A DNA stretch of 47,288 bases from contig NZ_ARQK01000036.1 in the NCBI RefSeq assembly GCF_000385215.1, positions 1 to 47,288 on the forward strand, given 5' to 3'. The notes under the pieces were generated by a model, which was given only the letters and a program-made list of their open reading frames with translations, was not told the origin of the DNA and made no database searches. Shown one piece after another: positions 20,254-30,356 of this stretch. The first letter of the stretch is position 1. The number at the start of each line of letters is the position of its first letter. The translations under genes were made by a program, and so were the position numbers. Source of the DNA: Thioalkalivibrio thiocyanoxidans ARh2. Lineage in GTDB: Bacteria > Pseudomonadota > Gammaproteobacteria > Ectothiorhodospirales > Ectothiorhodospiraceae.

Positions 20254-21702
20254 TTAGCCCATGATTGCGTAGTGGGTGACAGACAACAGCAGGCCCGGAA
20301 AAATTCCAAGAAGCAGCACTGCCAGCCCGTTAATACTGAGCGCGGTGGCCAGCGCGCCGGAGGGCTGGACGGGCTCCTGCGCGTCTTCGCGCGGGTCGTC
20401 GAAGAACATCATCTTGACCACACGCAGGTAGTAGAAGGCCCCGATGATCGAGAAGATCACGGCGACCACCGCCAGCCAGACCAGATCCGCGCCCACCGCG
20501 GCCTGGATCACCGCGAGCTTGGCGTAGAAGCCGACCGTCGGCGGCACCCCGGCCATCGAGAACATCAGCAGAAGCATGATGAATGCAAACCAGGGGTTGC
20601 GCTTGGCCAGGCCCTTGAAGTCGTCGATCTGATCGGCCTCAAAGCCCTTGCGCGACAAGAACACGATCATGCCGAAGCCACCGGCCGCGGTAATCGCGTA
20701 GACGATCACGTAGAACATCGCCGAGGCATAGCCGCTGTCGGTACCGGCCAGGATGCCCATGAACACGAAGCCGACATGGGCGATGGTCGAGTAGGCGAGC
20801 ATGCGCTTGATGCTGGTCTGCGCGATCGCGATCACGTTGCCCACCGCCAGCGACAGCACGGCCAGGATCACGAACATGCCCTGCCAGTCGGCATGCATCG
20901 GGCCCATACCCTCCACCAGCAGGCGCATCAGGAAGGCGAACGCGGCGATCTTCGGAGCAGTGGCAATGAACAGCGTGACTGCCGTCGGTGCCCCGTCGTA
21001 GACATCCGGTACCCACATGTGGAACGGCACCGCCCCCAGCTTGAACGCGATCGCGACCACCAGGAACACCAGACCGAAGACCAGCGGGATGTTCAGCGTT
21101 TCATCGGCCGCCACCAGTTCGGCGGCAATGACCGCGATATCCAGCGAGCCGGTCATGCCATAGATCATCGACATGCCGTAGAGCAGCAGACCGGAGGCCA
21201 GCGCGCCCAGCACGAAGTACTTCATCGCCGCCTCGGTCGCGCGGGTGTTGTCGCGCCAGAACGCGACCAGCGCATAGGACGACAGCGACAGCAGCTCCAG
21301 ACCCAGGTACAGCGTCAGCAGGTTGTGCCCGGAGATCATGATCATCATCCCGAGCACGGCGAACAGGCCGAGGATGTAGAACTCGCCCTTGTGGATCCCG
21401 CGCTCCATCAGGTACGGACGCGCATACAGGAACACCAGGAAGCTGGTCACGTAGACCGCAACCTTCAGGATGTCCGCCATCGGATCCTTCACGAAGCTGT
21501 CCGAGAAGGTCAGCACCGTCTCCGGACCCATCATCCACAGGGTCAGACCGGCGGCCGCGACCAAGGTCGCCTGCACCAGGCCGTAGGTGATGTCGCGCCG
21601 CGAATCCGGCAGGAACGCGTCGATCACCAGGATCAGGCACGCCATCCCGAGCACGAACATCTCGGGCACGGCGGGGAGGAAGTTGGGGATCTCGAAAGTC
21701 AT
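20254..21702 (-). CDS. nuoN: NADH-quinone oxidoreductase subunit N
   Basis: Antiporter-like proton-pumping subunit of complex I in the inner membrane. 482 aa, about 14 transmembrane helices. The conserved Glu is in [17 protein letters not shown] and the conserved Lys in [22 protein letters not shown], the residues of the hydrophilic axis. Starts 13 bp after nuoM. Confidence 0.96.
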   Translation of the reverse strand: MTFEIPNFLPAVPEMFVLGMACLILVIDAFLPDSRRDITYGLVQATLVAAAGLTLWMMGPETVLTFSDSFVKDPMADILKVAVYVTSFLVFLYARPYLMERGIHKGEFYILGLFAVLGMMIMISGHNLLTLYLGLELLSLSSYALVAFWRDNTRATEAAMKYFVLGALASGLLLYGMSMIYGMTGSLDIAVIAAELVAADETLNIPLVFGLVFLVVAIAFKLGAVPFHMWVPDVYDGAPTAVTLFIATAPKIAAFAFLMRLLVEGMGPMHADWQGMFVILAVLSLAVGNVIAIAQTSIKRMLAYSTIAHVGFVFMGILAGTDSGYASAMFYVIVYAITAAGGFGMIVFLSRKGFEADQIDDFKGLAKRNPWFAFIMLLLMFSMAGVPPTVGFYAKLAVIQAAVGADLVWLAVVAVIFSIIGAFYYLRVVKMMFFDDPREDAQEPVQPSGALATALSINGLAVLLLGIFPGLLLSVTHYAIMG

Positions 21703-21715
21703 GTCAGGCGTCCGT

Positions 21716-23230
21716 TCAGAGCTTCGAGTGCGCGATATGCGCCACGAGGTGGTCGATGGTCGCGTTCATCACATCCAGCAGCGGCGCCGGCCATACACCC
21801 AGCAGCAGGGTGAAGAAGGCCAGCACGCCCATCAGGAAGAACTCGCGGCGGTTCATGTCGGACAGACTGGCCACGTTGTCGTTGGCCACCGCGCCGAAGA
21901 TCACGCGCTTGACCAGCCACAGGGTGTAGCCCGCGGCCAGGATCAGCGTGGTCGCGGCCAGGAAGGCGATCCAGAAGTCCGCCTTGAACGCCGCCAGGAT
22001 GACCATGAACTCGCCGACGAAGCCGGAGGTGCCCGGCAGGCCGGTGTTGGCCATCGCGAACAGCACGAAGAACGCGGCGAACCAGGGCATGGTGTTCACC
22101 ACACCGCCATAGTCCGAGATCTGCCGGCTGTGCAGGCGGTCGTACAGCACGCCGACCGCGAGGAACATCGCCGCGGAGATAAAGCCGTGCGAGATCATCT
22201 GCACCATGCCGCCGGCGATACCCAGCGAGGCGCCTTCCCAGTCACCGGTATTGCGGTAGATGTAGAAGGCGAGGAAGAAGCCCAGCGTCACAAAGCCCAT
22301 GTGCGCGATCGACGAATAGGCGATCAGCTTTTTCATGTCGCTCTGGATCAGGGCGACCAGGCCGATGTACACGATCGCGATCAGCGACAGCACGATCATC
22401 AGCGTATCCAGCACCGCCGAGGCATCCGGCGTGATCGGCAGCGAGAAGCGCAGGAAGCCGTAGCCCCCGATCTTCAGCATGATCGCGGCCAGGATCACCG
22501 AGCCGCCGGTCGGTGCCTCTACGTGCGCATCCGGCAGCCAGGTATGCACCGGGAACATCGGGATCTTCACCGCGAACGCCATGAAGAAGGCGAGGAAGAT
22601 CAGTATCTGCGCGGTCATGCCGATCTGCAGGGCATGGAAGTCCTGGATCAGGAAGCTGCCGGACTGGATGTACATCCAGATCAGCGCGACCAGCATGAAC
22701 ACCGAGCCCAGGAAGGTATAGAGGAAGAACTTGATGGTCGCGTAGACGCGCCGCGGACCGCCCCAGATCCCGATCACCAGGAACATCGGAATCAGCATCG
22801 CCTCGAAGAACACGTAGAACAGCACCGCGTCCATCGCCGCGAACATGCCGATCATCAGGCCTTCCATCACCAGCATCGCCGACATGTAATAGGCAATGCG
22901 GTCCTTCACCGACTCCCAGGCGGCAATGATCACGATCACGGTGATCAGCGTGGTCAGCAGGATCAGCGGCATGGAGATGCCGTCCACGCCCAGGTGGTAG
23001 TTCACGTTGAACGCCGGGATCCACGAGGCCAGTTCCTGGAACTGCATCTCCGCGGTACCGCGCTCGAACGCGAACCACAGCGGCAGGCTGGCCACAAAGG
23101 TCGCCACGGCCACCGCGAGCCCGAGCCGCCGCGCCACATGGGGCGCATCGCGCCCGGCGGCAAGCACCAGGAAGCCGCCGAGAATCGGCAGCCAGATCAA
23201 CAGACTCAAGATAGGCCAGTCAGCAAACAT
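21716..23230 (-). CDS. nuoM: NADH-quinone oxidoreductase subunit M
   Basis: Second antiporter-like proton-pumping subunit of complex I. 504 aa and about 14 transmembrane helices. Glu143 lies in [14 protein letters not shown], the key Lys near 222 in [19 protein letters not shown], and a second Lys in [20 protein letters not shown]. An AAGGAACGACC ribosome site precedes the ATG. It starts 52 bp after nuoL, one of the wider gaps in the operon. Confidence 0.97.
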   Translation of the reverse strand: MFADWPILSLLIWLPILGGFLVLAAGRDAPHVARRLGLAVAVATFVASLPLWFAFERGTAEMQFQELASWIPAFNVNYHLGVDGISMPLILLTTLITVIVIIAAWESVKDRIAYYMSAMLVMEGLMIGMFAAMDAVLFYVFFEAMLIPMFLVIGIWGGPRRVYATIKFFLYTFLGSVFMLVALIWMYIQSGSFLIQDFHALQIGMTAQILIFLAFFMAFAVKIPMFPVHTWLPDAHVEAPTGGSVILAAIMLKIGGYGFLRFSLPITPDASAVLDTLMIVLSLIAIVYIGLVALIQSDMKKLIAYSSIAHMGFVTLGFFLAFYIYRNTGDWEGASLGIAGGMVQMISHGFISAAMFLAVGVLYDRLHSRQISDYGGVVNTMPWFAAFFVLFAMANTGLPGTSGFVGEFMVILAAFKADFWIAFLAATTLILAAGYTLWLVKRVIFGAVANDNVASLSDMNRREFFLMGVLAFFTLLLGVWPAPLLDVMNATIDHLVAHIAHSKL

Positions 23231-23282
23231 GGTCGTTCCTTGAAACAGCGATGGGCTTCGAGCGCATGGGTGTCGAAGCCGC

Positions 23283-25280
23283 TCAGATGACGAAGGCGAA
23301 CATCAGGACCAGCAGGCCGATGATCATCACGAACGCGTAGTGGTAGAGGAAACCGGACTGCATGTGGCGGATGCGCGCCGAGATCCAGCCGACCGAGCGC
23401 GCCGTGCCGTTGACCAGCAGCCCGTCGATGATCAGCGCGTCCCCGTAGCGCCACAGCGCGCGGCCCAGGCGAACAGTCCCGCCCGCGAAGAACCAGTCAT
23501 TGAAGCGGTCGAAGCCATACTTGTCCTCGAGGATGCGCACGCCCAGCTTCAGCCGTTCGGCGATCACGCCCGGCAGTTCGGGCCGCTTCATGTACAGGTA
23601 CCAGGCCGTGCCCAGACCCGCCATCGCCAGCCAGAACGCAGGCAGCATCAGGCCATGCAGCACGAACGCGATCACGCCGGTGTAGGTCTCGCCCTTGGTC
23701 GCCAGCACGTCCTGCTCCGGCAGCACGAACAGACTGTCGGCAAAGAAGTCGCCGAACAGCATCGGACCGATGAAGTAGCCGGCCACCACCGAAGGGATTG
23801 CCAGCAAAATCAGAGGCACCGTCACCACCCACGGAGACTCCTTCGGGTGCAGCGGGCCATGGTCGTGATGATCATCGTCCTCGTCGCCGTGATCCGGCAT
23901 GTACTTGTGCGCCTGGTCGTAGCGCTCCTCGCCGTGGAAGACGAGGAAGAACATGCGGAAGGTGTACAGCGCGGTCACGAACACCCCGGCGAGCACCAGC
24001 CAGTAGGCAAAGGTGGCTCCCGGGATCTCGGAGTAGCCAACCGCCTCGATGATCGCGTCCTTGGAGAAGAACCCGGAGAAGAACGGGAAGCCGATCAGTG
24101 CCAGCGAGCCGATCAGCGCGGTCACGTAGGTGATCGGCATGTGCCGCCGCAGCCCGCCCATCGCGCGCATGTCCTGCAGGTGGTGCATCGCGATGATTAC
24201 CGAGCCCGCGGCCAGGAACAGCAGCGCCTTGAAGAAGGCATGCGTCATCAGGTGGAACAGTCCAGCGGCATAGGCGGAGGCGCCCAGCGCGACGGTCATG
24301 TAGCCCAGCTGCGACAGCGTCGAGTACGCCACCACGCGCTTGATGTCGTTCTGGACCAGCCCGATCAGACCCATGAAGAACGCCGTGATCGCCCCGATGA
24401 TCAGGATCATCGACAGTGCCGGGACGGAGAACTCGTACAGCGGCGACATGCGCGCCACCATGAAGATGCCCGCGGTCACCATGGTCGCCGCGTGGATCAG
24501 CGCGGAGATCGGGGTCGGGCCTTCCATGGAGTCCGGCAGCCAGACGTGCAGCGGCACCTGGGCGGACTTGCCCATCGCGCCGATGAACAGGAAGATCAGC
24601 GCCAGGTCCAGCAGGCCGAAGGTCCAGCCCGGCCAGATGGTGATGGTCGCATCACGCATGGACTCCGCTTCGGCGAACACCTCGGTGTAGTTCAGGCTGC
24701 CGGCATAGAACACCAGCGCGGCGATCCCGATCAGGAAGCCGAAGTCCCCCACGCGGTTGACGATAAACGCCTTCATGTTGGCGTAGGTCGCGGTCGGACG
24801 CTTGTACCAGAAACCGATCAGCAGGTAGGAAACCAGCCCCACGGCCTCCCAGCCAAAGAACAGCTGCATGAAGTTGTTCGCCATCACCAGCATCAGCATG
24901 GAGAAGGTGAACAGCGAGATGTAGGCGAAGAAGCGCTGGTAGCCCGGATCGTCCTTCATGTAGCCAATGGTGTAGATGTGCACCATCAGCGAGACGAAGG
25001 TGACGACCAGCATCATCAGCGCGGTCAGGTTATCGACCAGGAACCCGACCTCGAACTGGATCCCGTCGGAGACCATCCAGGTGTAGACGGTCTCGTTATA
25101 GACCCCGGCGTCACCGAAGACGTGCGCCCAGAAGACCACCACGGACAGGATGAACGAGATCGCCACCCCGAGGATGGTGACGCTGTGCGCCCCGGCCCGG
25201 CCGATCTGGCGGCCGAACAGGCCGGCGATGATCGCGCCGAACAGCGGCGCCAGGACGATAAGTAGATAGATCGTATCCAT
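23283..25280 (-). CDS. nuoL: NADH-quinone oxidoreductase subunit L
   Basis: Distal proton-pumping subunit of complex I with the long lateral helix. 665 aa. Glu144 is in FFGWEAVGLVSYLLIGFW and Lys238 in GAMGKSAQVPLHVWLPDSMEGPTP. Helix-breaking pumping motifs are followed by a C-terminal extension that forms the amphipathic lateral helix and final transmembrane anchor (HYAFVMIIGLLVLMFAFVI). A His/Asp-rich hydrophilic loop lies at about 455-482 (HGDEDDDHHDHG). Such loops occur in other proteobacterial NuoL proteins. It starts 6 bp after nuoK. Confidence 0.97.
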   Translation of the reverse strand: MDTIYLLIVLAPLFGAIIAGLFGRQIGRAGAHSVTILGVAISFILSVVVFWAHVFGDAGVYNETVYTWMVSDGIQFEVGFLVDNLTALMMLVVTFVSLMVHIYTIGYMKDDPGYQRFFAYISLFTFSMLMLVMANNFMQLFFGWEAVGLVSYLLIGFWYKRPTATYANMKAFIVNRVGDFGFLIGIAALVFYAGSLNYTEVFAEAESMRDATITIWPGWTFGLLDLALIFLFIGAMGKSAQVPLHVWLPDSMEGPTPISALIHAATMVTAGIFMVARMSPLYEFSVPALSMILIIGAITAFFMGLIGLVQNDIKRVVAYSTLSQLGYMTVALGASAYAAGLFHLMTHAFFKALLFLAAGSVIIAMHHLQDMRAMGGLRRHMPITYVTALIGSLALIGFPFFSGFFSKDAIIEAVGYSEIPGATFAYWLVLAGVFVTALYTFRMFFLVFHGEERYDQAHKYMPDHGDEDDDHHDHGPLHPKESPWVVTVPLILLAIPSVVAGYFIGPMLFGDFFADSLFVLPEQDVLATKGETYTGVIAFVLHGLMLPAFWLAMAGLGTAWYLYMKRPELPGVIAERLKLGVRILEDKYGFDRFNDWFFAGGTVRLGRALWRYGDALIIDGLLVNGTARSVGWISARIRHMQSGFLYHYAFVMIIGLLVLMFAFVI

Positions 25281-25286
25281 GGCCCG

Positions 25287-25592
25287 TTATCCCTTCATTG
25301 CGTCCAGATCCTGGACGTTGATGGTTCCGCGATTACGGAACAGCAACACCAGGATGGCGAGGCCGATGGCCGCCTCGGCCGCGGCGACGGTCAGGATGAA
25401 AAACACGAACACCTGGCCCGCGAGGTCCTGCAGGAAGAACGAAAAGGCAATGAAGTTGATGTTCACCGCGAGCAGCATCAGCTCGATGCACATCAACAGC
25501 ACGATCACGTTTTTCCGGTTCAGGAAGATCCCGGCCACACTGATCGAAAACAACAGCGCGGCCAGCACCAGGTAGTGCTCTAGCGTAATCAT
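25287..25592 (-). CDS. nuoK: NADH-quinone oxidoreductase subunit K
   Basis: Small membrane subunit of complex I, 101 aa, the normal length, with three transmembrane helices. Conserved acidic residues lie within the membrane, in [19 protein letters not shown] (the Glu of helix 2) and [19 protein letters not shown] (the Glu of helix 3). Separated from nuoJ by 89 bp with no open gene; that gap holds only weak GC hairpins. Confidence 0.96.
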   Translation of the reverse strand: MITLEHYLVLAALLFSISVAGIFLNRKNVIVLLMCIELMLLAVNINFIAFSFFLQDLAGQVFVFFILTVAAAEAAIGLAILVLLFRNRGTINVQDLDAMKG

Positions 25593-25681
25593 GTTCTAGC
25601 CCTGAGTTCTTTCGAGGGCGAAATCCGCCCCCGGTGTCCGGGTCCCGACCTCTGGCCGGAATGCCTAGTTACTCGGATTGC

Positions 25682-26335
25682 CTATTTCGACTGGTCGTCC
25701 TGCTGCCCATCCGCGCCGCCGCCCTGGGCGCCCCGACGCGGGGACTTCTTCTTCTCGGATGCCATGGAGACCATGCGTACCCGACCCTCGCGGGAGACCG
25801 CCATCTGCTGGCCCGGGTCGATCGACTTGTTGTCCGGACGCTTGCGCATGGTCAGCGAGATCGCCGCGATGATCGCCACCAGCAGGATCACCGCCGCGAT
25901 CTCGAACGGATAGACGTATTCGGTGTAGAGGATCGCGCCCAGTGCCTCGGTATTGGCGTACTCCGGCCCAGCGCGCTCCGGCACATCCATCGTGATGTAG
26001 CGGGTGATCACGGCCACCAGCACGGTCGCCATCGCCACCGCGACCACGATGCCCACCGGCAGATACTCGGTGAAGCCCTCGCGCAGCTTGGCGAGGTTGA
26101 TGTCCAGCATCATGACCACGAACAGGAACAACACCATGACCGCGCCGACATAGACCAGCACCAGCACGATGCCGAGGAACTCCGCCTCCGCCAGCAGCCA
26201 GATTGCCGCCGCGGCGAAAAAGCACAGCACCAGAAACAGGGCCGCGTGCACCGGGTTGCGGACACTGATCATCGCCAGCGCCCCGCCCAGCAGGATCGCG
26301 CCGAAGAGATAGAAAAGAAGCAGCTCGAAGGTCAT
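25682..26335 (-). CDS. nuoJ: NADH-quinone oxidoreductase subunit J
   Basis: Membrane subunit of complex I. 217 aa with five transmembrane helices, including the pi-bulge helix region LGIVLVLVYVGAVMVLFLFVVMM. A hydrophilic C-terminal tail of about 45 residues (RVRMVSMASEKKKSPRRGAQGG onward) is basic and probably cytoplasmic. It starts 15 bp after nuoI. Confidence 0.95.
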   Translation of the reverse strand: MTFELLLFYLFGAILLGGALAMISVRNPVHAALFLVLCFFAAAAIWLLAEAEFLGIVLVLVYVGAVMVLFLFVVMMLDINLAKLREGFTEYLPVGIVVAVAMATVLVAVITRYITMDVPERAGPEYANTEALGAILYTEYVYPFEIAAVILLVAIIAAISLTMRKRPDNKSIDPGQQMAVSREGRVRMVSMASEKKKSPRRGAQGGGADGQQDDQSK

Positions 26336-26350
26336 GGGGCGTTCCCTGCG

Positions 26351-26839
26351 TTACCGGTACGGGGCGTCGACCGCGCGGGCCTCGGCGATCTCTTTCTCGA
26401 AGCGATCACCAATGGCCAGGAGCTTGTCCTTGGTCATGATCTGCTCGCCCCGGTTTTCGAAGTGGTACTCGAAGATGTGCGTCTCGACGATGGAATCCAC
26501 CGGGCAGGCCTCTTCGCAGAAGCCGCAGAAGATGCACTTGAACAGGTCGATGTCGTAGCGCGTGGTGCGGCGCGTGCCGTCCGCGCGCTCCTCGGAATCG
26601 ATGGTAATCGCCAGCGCCGGGCAGACCGCCTCGCACAGCTTGCAGGCAATGCAGCGTTCCTCGCCATTCGGGTAGCGGCGCAGCGCATGCAGGCCGCGGA
26701 AACGCGGCGACATTGGGGTCTTCTCGTCCGGGTACTGCACGGTGAACTTGCGACTGAGCAGGTAGCGCCCGGTCAGGCGCAGCCCCAGCAGCAGCTCAAA
26801 GAACAGAAAACTCTTCAGGTAACGGCGCAACGCTTTCAT
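26351..26839 (-). CDS. nuoI: NADH-quinone oxidoreductase subunit I
   Basis: Ferredoxin-like subunit carrying clusters N6a and N6b, which pass electrons to N2. 162 aa. Two C-x2-C-x2-C-x3-C motifs are present: Cys63/66/69/73 ([12 protein letters not shown]) and Cys102/105/108/112 ([12 protein letters not shown]). The start at 26839 gives [17 protein letters not shown] and has GAGGAG 8 nt upstream; the frame is open for 20 more codons into nuoH, which was rejected. Amphipathic N-terminal helix for membrane contact. Confidence 0.96.
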   Translation of the reverse strand: MKALRRYLKSFLFFELLLGLRLTGRYLLSRKFTVQYPDEKTPMSPRFRGLHALRRYPNGEERCIACKLCEAVCPALAITIDSEERADGTRRTTRYDIDLFKCIFCGFCEEACPVDSIVETHIFEYHFENRGEQIMTKDKLLAIGDRFEKEIAEARAVDAPYR

Positions 26840-26849
26840 CACGAACTCC

Positions 26850-27914
26850 TCAGGCGAACCACGGGCCGACGTTGAACGCGACCAGCACGCCTTCGACAAA
26901 CAGCCAGAGGATGGTCACCGGGATCAGCACCTTCCAGCCCAGACGCATGATCTGGTCATAGCGATAGCGCGGGAAGGTGGCGCGGAACCACAAGAAGGCG
27001 AACAGGAACACCGCCGTCTTGAACAGGAACCAGTGGATGCCGTGACCCAGCAGCGCACCGATCACCGGCAGGTCAAAGGCCGCCTGCGGCAGGATCCCCT
27101 GGAACGGCGACAGCCAGCCACCAAGGAACAGGATCGCGACCAGGGCCGAGATCAGGATCATGTTCGCGTACTCGGCCAGGAAGAACACGGCAAAGGCCAT
27201 GCCCGAGTACTCGACGTGGAAACCGGCGACGATCTCGGACTCGCCCTCGGCCACGTCGAACGGCGCGCGGTTGGTCTCGGCAATGCCCGAGATGAAGTAG
27301 ACGAAGAACAGCGGCAGCAGCGGCAGCAGGAACCAGTGATACATGCTGCCCGACTGCGCCTCCACGATGCCGCCCACGTTCAGCGTGCCGGCGGCCATCA
27401 GCACGCCCACCAGCGCAAAGCCCATCGCGATCTCGTAGGAGACCAGTTGCGCGGCCGAACGCAGCGAGCCCAGCAGCGCGTACTTCGAGTTCGACGCCCA
27501 GCCGGCGATGATGATCCCGTACACGCCCAGCGAGGTGAGTGCGAGCAGGTACAGCAGTCCTGCGTTTACGTCGGCGAGCGCCCCGCCCTCGAAGAACGGG
27601 ATCACCGCCCAGGCGGCCAGCGCCGGGGCAATGGTCAGCACCGGGGCGCTAAGGAACAGGAAGCGGTTGGCGTTGGTCGGAAGGATGACCTCCTTGGTCA
27701 GCAGCTTCAGCGCGTCCGCGATCGGCTGCAGCCAGCCGCGCGGGCCCACCCGGTTCGGCCCGACGCGCACGTGGGCATAGCCAATCACCTTGCGTTCGGC
27801 AAAGGTCGTATAGGCCACGGCCAGCATCAGCGGGATCACGATCAGCTGAATGCCGATCAGGATCTGGATCACTGTCGGCAGGCCGCTGTAGAAGTTCATC
27901 ATCCAGTCGAACAT
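26850..27914 (-). CDS. nuoH: NADH-quinone oxidoreductase subunit H
   Basis: Membrane subunit that forms much of the quinone chamber and the link between the redox arm and the pump arm. 354 aa with eight transmembrane helices. The signature [18 protein letters not shown] followed by [16 protein letters not shown] is present near the N-terminus, and the charged loop [24 protein letters not shown] lies in the middle. It starts 13 bp after nuoG. Confidence 0.97.
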   Translation of the reverse strand: MFDWMMNFYSGLPTVIQILIGIQLIVIPLMLAVAYTTFAERKVIGYAHVRVGPNRVGPRGWLQPIADALKLLTKEVILPTNANRFLFLSAPVLTIAPALAAWAVIPFFEGGALADVNAGLLYLLALTSLGVYGIIIAGWASNSKYALLGSLRSAAQLVSYEIAMGFALVGVLMAAGTLNVGGIVEAQSGSMYHWFLLPLLPLFFVYFISGIAETNRAPFDVAEGESEIVAGFHVEYSGMAFAVFFLAEYANMILISALVAILFLGGWLSPFQGILPQAAFDLPVIGALLGHGIHWFLFKTAVFLFAFLWFRATFPRYRYDQIMRLGWKVLIPVTILWLFVEGVLVAFNVGPWFA

Positions 27915-27927
27915 GTCTTACGTTCCC

Positions 27928-30324
27928 TCAGGCACGCGCGAGCGTGACCGTGGCGTTCGGGGCGCCCAACCGGCCCATGGCCGTCGAGCCCGCAAAGGTC
28001 ACCGCCAGGCCCACCGGCACGGCGTCGTCCAGGATCAGGGTCAGTTCCGTCTCGGCGCCATCCTGGCGCAGCTTCACGCGCGAACCCGTATCCAGTCCGC
28101 CCGCGGATTCGGGATGCACGACCACGCACTCGGCCAGCTCGCCCTCGGGGCTGGTCTGCAACGGCTCGGCGCGGCGCACCACGGCATCGGTGCTGTACAG
28201 CCCGGCGGCCTGGACCCGATACAGGCCGCCCTGTGCCGGTTCCGGCAGGGAGACCTGGACCTTGTTCATGTTGACCGCGGTGTCGAAACTGGCATCCGTC
28301 AGAAGACCCTTCAGTTCGTCGCGCACCGCGCGCGAATCGAGGTAATCCATGCCGCGCTGTTCCAGCAGATTCCCGAGCACGCGCCAGACCTTCCAGCCGG
28401 GACGAACGTCTTCCGGCGCACGGGCGGCGGCGCGGTAGCTCTGCCAGCGGCCCTCCACATTCACGAAGGTCCCGGAGTTCTCGAAGCTGGTTGCGACCGG
28501 GAGCAGGACGTCGGCCACGGCCTCGAGATCCGTGCTGGCGTAGGCACTCAGTGCGACCACGAACCCGGCCTTGTCCAGCGCGGCGCGGAGCGCCACCGGA
28601 TCGGCCCCGTCGCGGCCCGGCTCGACACCGGCCAGCACGAAGGCCTCCCGGCCCTCGGTGATCATCTGGACGGCGTTCTTGCCAGCGGCGTCGATCTCGG
28701 CCCCGGCAGGTCCCCGGTGCGGCAGCGCGCCGGCCAGCCAGGCACCCGCGGCGCTGGCACCAACCGGCAGATAGCCCAGCCGGGCACCGGTATGCTTGGC
28801 GATCCAGCCCGCCAGCGCCCGCAGGGTGGCGAAGGCCGGCCCGTGGATCGCGACCTGGCCCAGCAGTACATGGCCCTGCTCGGCATCCAGCAGCGACTTC
28901 GCAATGTGGTCGAACGCCGCACGTGTGTCCGCGTCATCGGACTCGGCGGCCTTGACGATCTTTTCCAGCTTCTTCGGCAGCGACTTGCCGGCGGCGGCGA
29001 GTTGCCCGGCGACACCTGCCAGTGCCATCACCTGATCGCGCTCGTGCCCGACCAGCTGGGCCTGAACCGGATAGGTCAGATCCAGCAGCATGTCGTTGAT
29101 CAGACTGACGCGCGCCCCGCGCGATGCCGCCTTGCGCAGGCGATGTGCCAGCAGCGGCTGCTCGCGCCGTGGATTGGTGCCGACCAGCAGCACGGCGTCT
29201 GCGGTCTCCAGCTCGCCGATCGACGAGCCGAGATACGGGAACAACGGTGCGGCCGCCTCGTCGGAGAAATCCACCTGGTCCAGCCGATGGTCGATGTCGG
29301 TGACGCCCATGCCACGCAGCACCTTCTGCGCCAGATAGTGCTCCTCCACCGAAAGCGACGGGGAGAGCAGCGCACCAATTCGCTCGGGGGCGGTCTCCTT
29401 CAGGCCCTCTACCGCATAGCTCAGGGCGGTCTCCCAGGAGACGTCCTGCCACTGGCCGTCCACCTTCATGCGCGGCCGGGTCAGGCGATCCTCGGCATAC
29501 AGGCCGGTGTAGCTGAAGCGGTCGCGGTCGGAGATCCAGGTCTCGTTGACCGCCTCGTTGTCGCGCGGCACCACGCGCATCGCACGCCCGTCGTGGGTAT
29601 GCAGATAGAGGTTGGAACCGACTGCATCGTGCGGGGCGATGGTCGCGGCCTGCGAAAGCTCCCAGGCACGCGCGGTGTAGCGCGACGGCTTGGCGGTCAG
29701 CGCACCGACCGGGCACAGGTCGATCACGTTGCCCGACAGCTCGTGGGCCACGGTCTTCTCGACGTAGGTGCCAATGCGCATGTGCTCGCCGCGCCCCGTG
29801 GCGCCCAGTTCGCGCACCCCGGCGATCTCTTCGCCAAAGCGCACGCAGCGGGTGCAGTGGATGCAGCGGGTCATCTCGGTCTCGATCAGCGGACCGATGT
29901 CCTTGTCCTTCACCACGCGCTTGGCTTCGGTGTACTTGGATACGCTCTCGCCGTAGCCCATGGCCACGTCCTGCAGCTCGCACTCGCCACCCTGATCGCA
30001 GATCGGGCAGTCCAGCGGGTGGTTGATCAGCAGGAACTCCATGGTCCCCTTCTGCGCGCGCAGCGCCAGCGGGGACTGGGTGTAGACCTTCATCCCGTCC
30101 ATGACCGGGGTCGCGCAGGCGGGGAGCGGCTTGGGCGCCTTCTCCACCTCGACCAGACACATACGGCAGTTCGCCGCCACCGACAGCTTCTTGTGGTAGC
30201 AAAACCGCGGAATGCGGATATCGGCATCGTCCGCCACGTCGATCAGCATGGCGCCCTTGGGCGCCTCGATCGTGCGGCCGTCAATCTCGATGCTGACCAG
30301 ATCCTGCTTCTGATCCTGACTCAT
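27928..30324 (-). CDS. nuoG: NADH-quinone oxidoreductase subunit G
   Basis: Largest peripheral subunit of complex I, 798 aa, carrying iron-sulfur clusters. N1b: Cys42, Cys53, Cys56 and Cys70. N5: His102 and Cys106, Cys109, Cys115 (HPLDCPICDQGGEC). N4: Cys154, Cys157, Cys160 plus the Cys of DLCPVGALT. The extra N7 cysteine set found in E. coli NuoG is not present: the segment after CPVGALTAKPSRYTAR reads AATIAPHDAVGSNLYLHT with no cysteine, like the mitochondrial type. The rest is the molybdopterin-oxidoreductase-like scaffold. It starts 32 bp after nuoF. Confidence 0.97.
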   Translation of the reverse strand: MSQDQKQDLVSIEIDGRTIEAPKGAMLIDVADDADIRIPRFCYHKKLSVAANCRMCLVEVEKAPKPLPACATPVMDGMKVYTQSPLALRAQKGTMEFLLINHPLDCPICDQGGECELQDVAMGYGESVSKYTEAKRVVKDKDIGPLIETEMTRCIHCTRCVRFGEEIAGVRELGATGRGEHMRIGTYVEKTVAHELSGNVIDLCPVGALTAKPSRYTARAWELSQAATIAPHDAVGSNLYLHTHDGRAMRVVPRDNEAVNETWISDRDRFSYTGLYAEDRLTRPRMKVDGQWQDVSWETALSYAVEGLKETAPERIGALLSPSLSVEEHYLAQKVLRGMGVTDIDHRLDQVDFSDEAAAPLFPYLGSSIGELETADAVLLVGTNPRREQPLLAHRLRKAASRGARVSLINDMLLDLTYPVQAQLVGHERDQVMALAGVAGQLAAAGKSLPKKLEKIVKAAESDDADTRAAFDHIAKSLLDAEQGHVLLGQVAIHGPAFATLRALAGWIAKHTGARLGYLPVGASAAGAWLAGALPHRGPAGAEIDAAGKNAVQMITEGREAFVLAGVEPGRDGADPVALRAALDKAGFVVALSAYASTDLEAVADVLLPVATSFENSGTFVNVEGRWQSYRAAARAPEDVRPGWKVWRVLGNLLEQRGMDYLDSRAVRDELKGLLTDASFDTAVNMNKVQVSLPEPAQGGLYRVQAAGLYSTDAVVRRAEPLQTSPEGELAECVVVHPESAGGLDTGSRVKLRQDGAETELTLILDDAVPVGLAVTFAGSTAMGRLGAPNATVTLARA

Positions 30325-30356
30325 GCTCGATTCCTGCTGCGGATGCGCGGAGGGCG

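Noticed and set aside
25593-25681. Possible extra gene or terminator between nuoK and nuoJ
   Set aside because: The 89-bp gap has only short imperfect GC hairpins, no T-run and no coding frame, and both neighbours belong to one operon.
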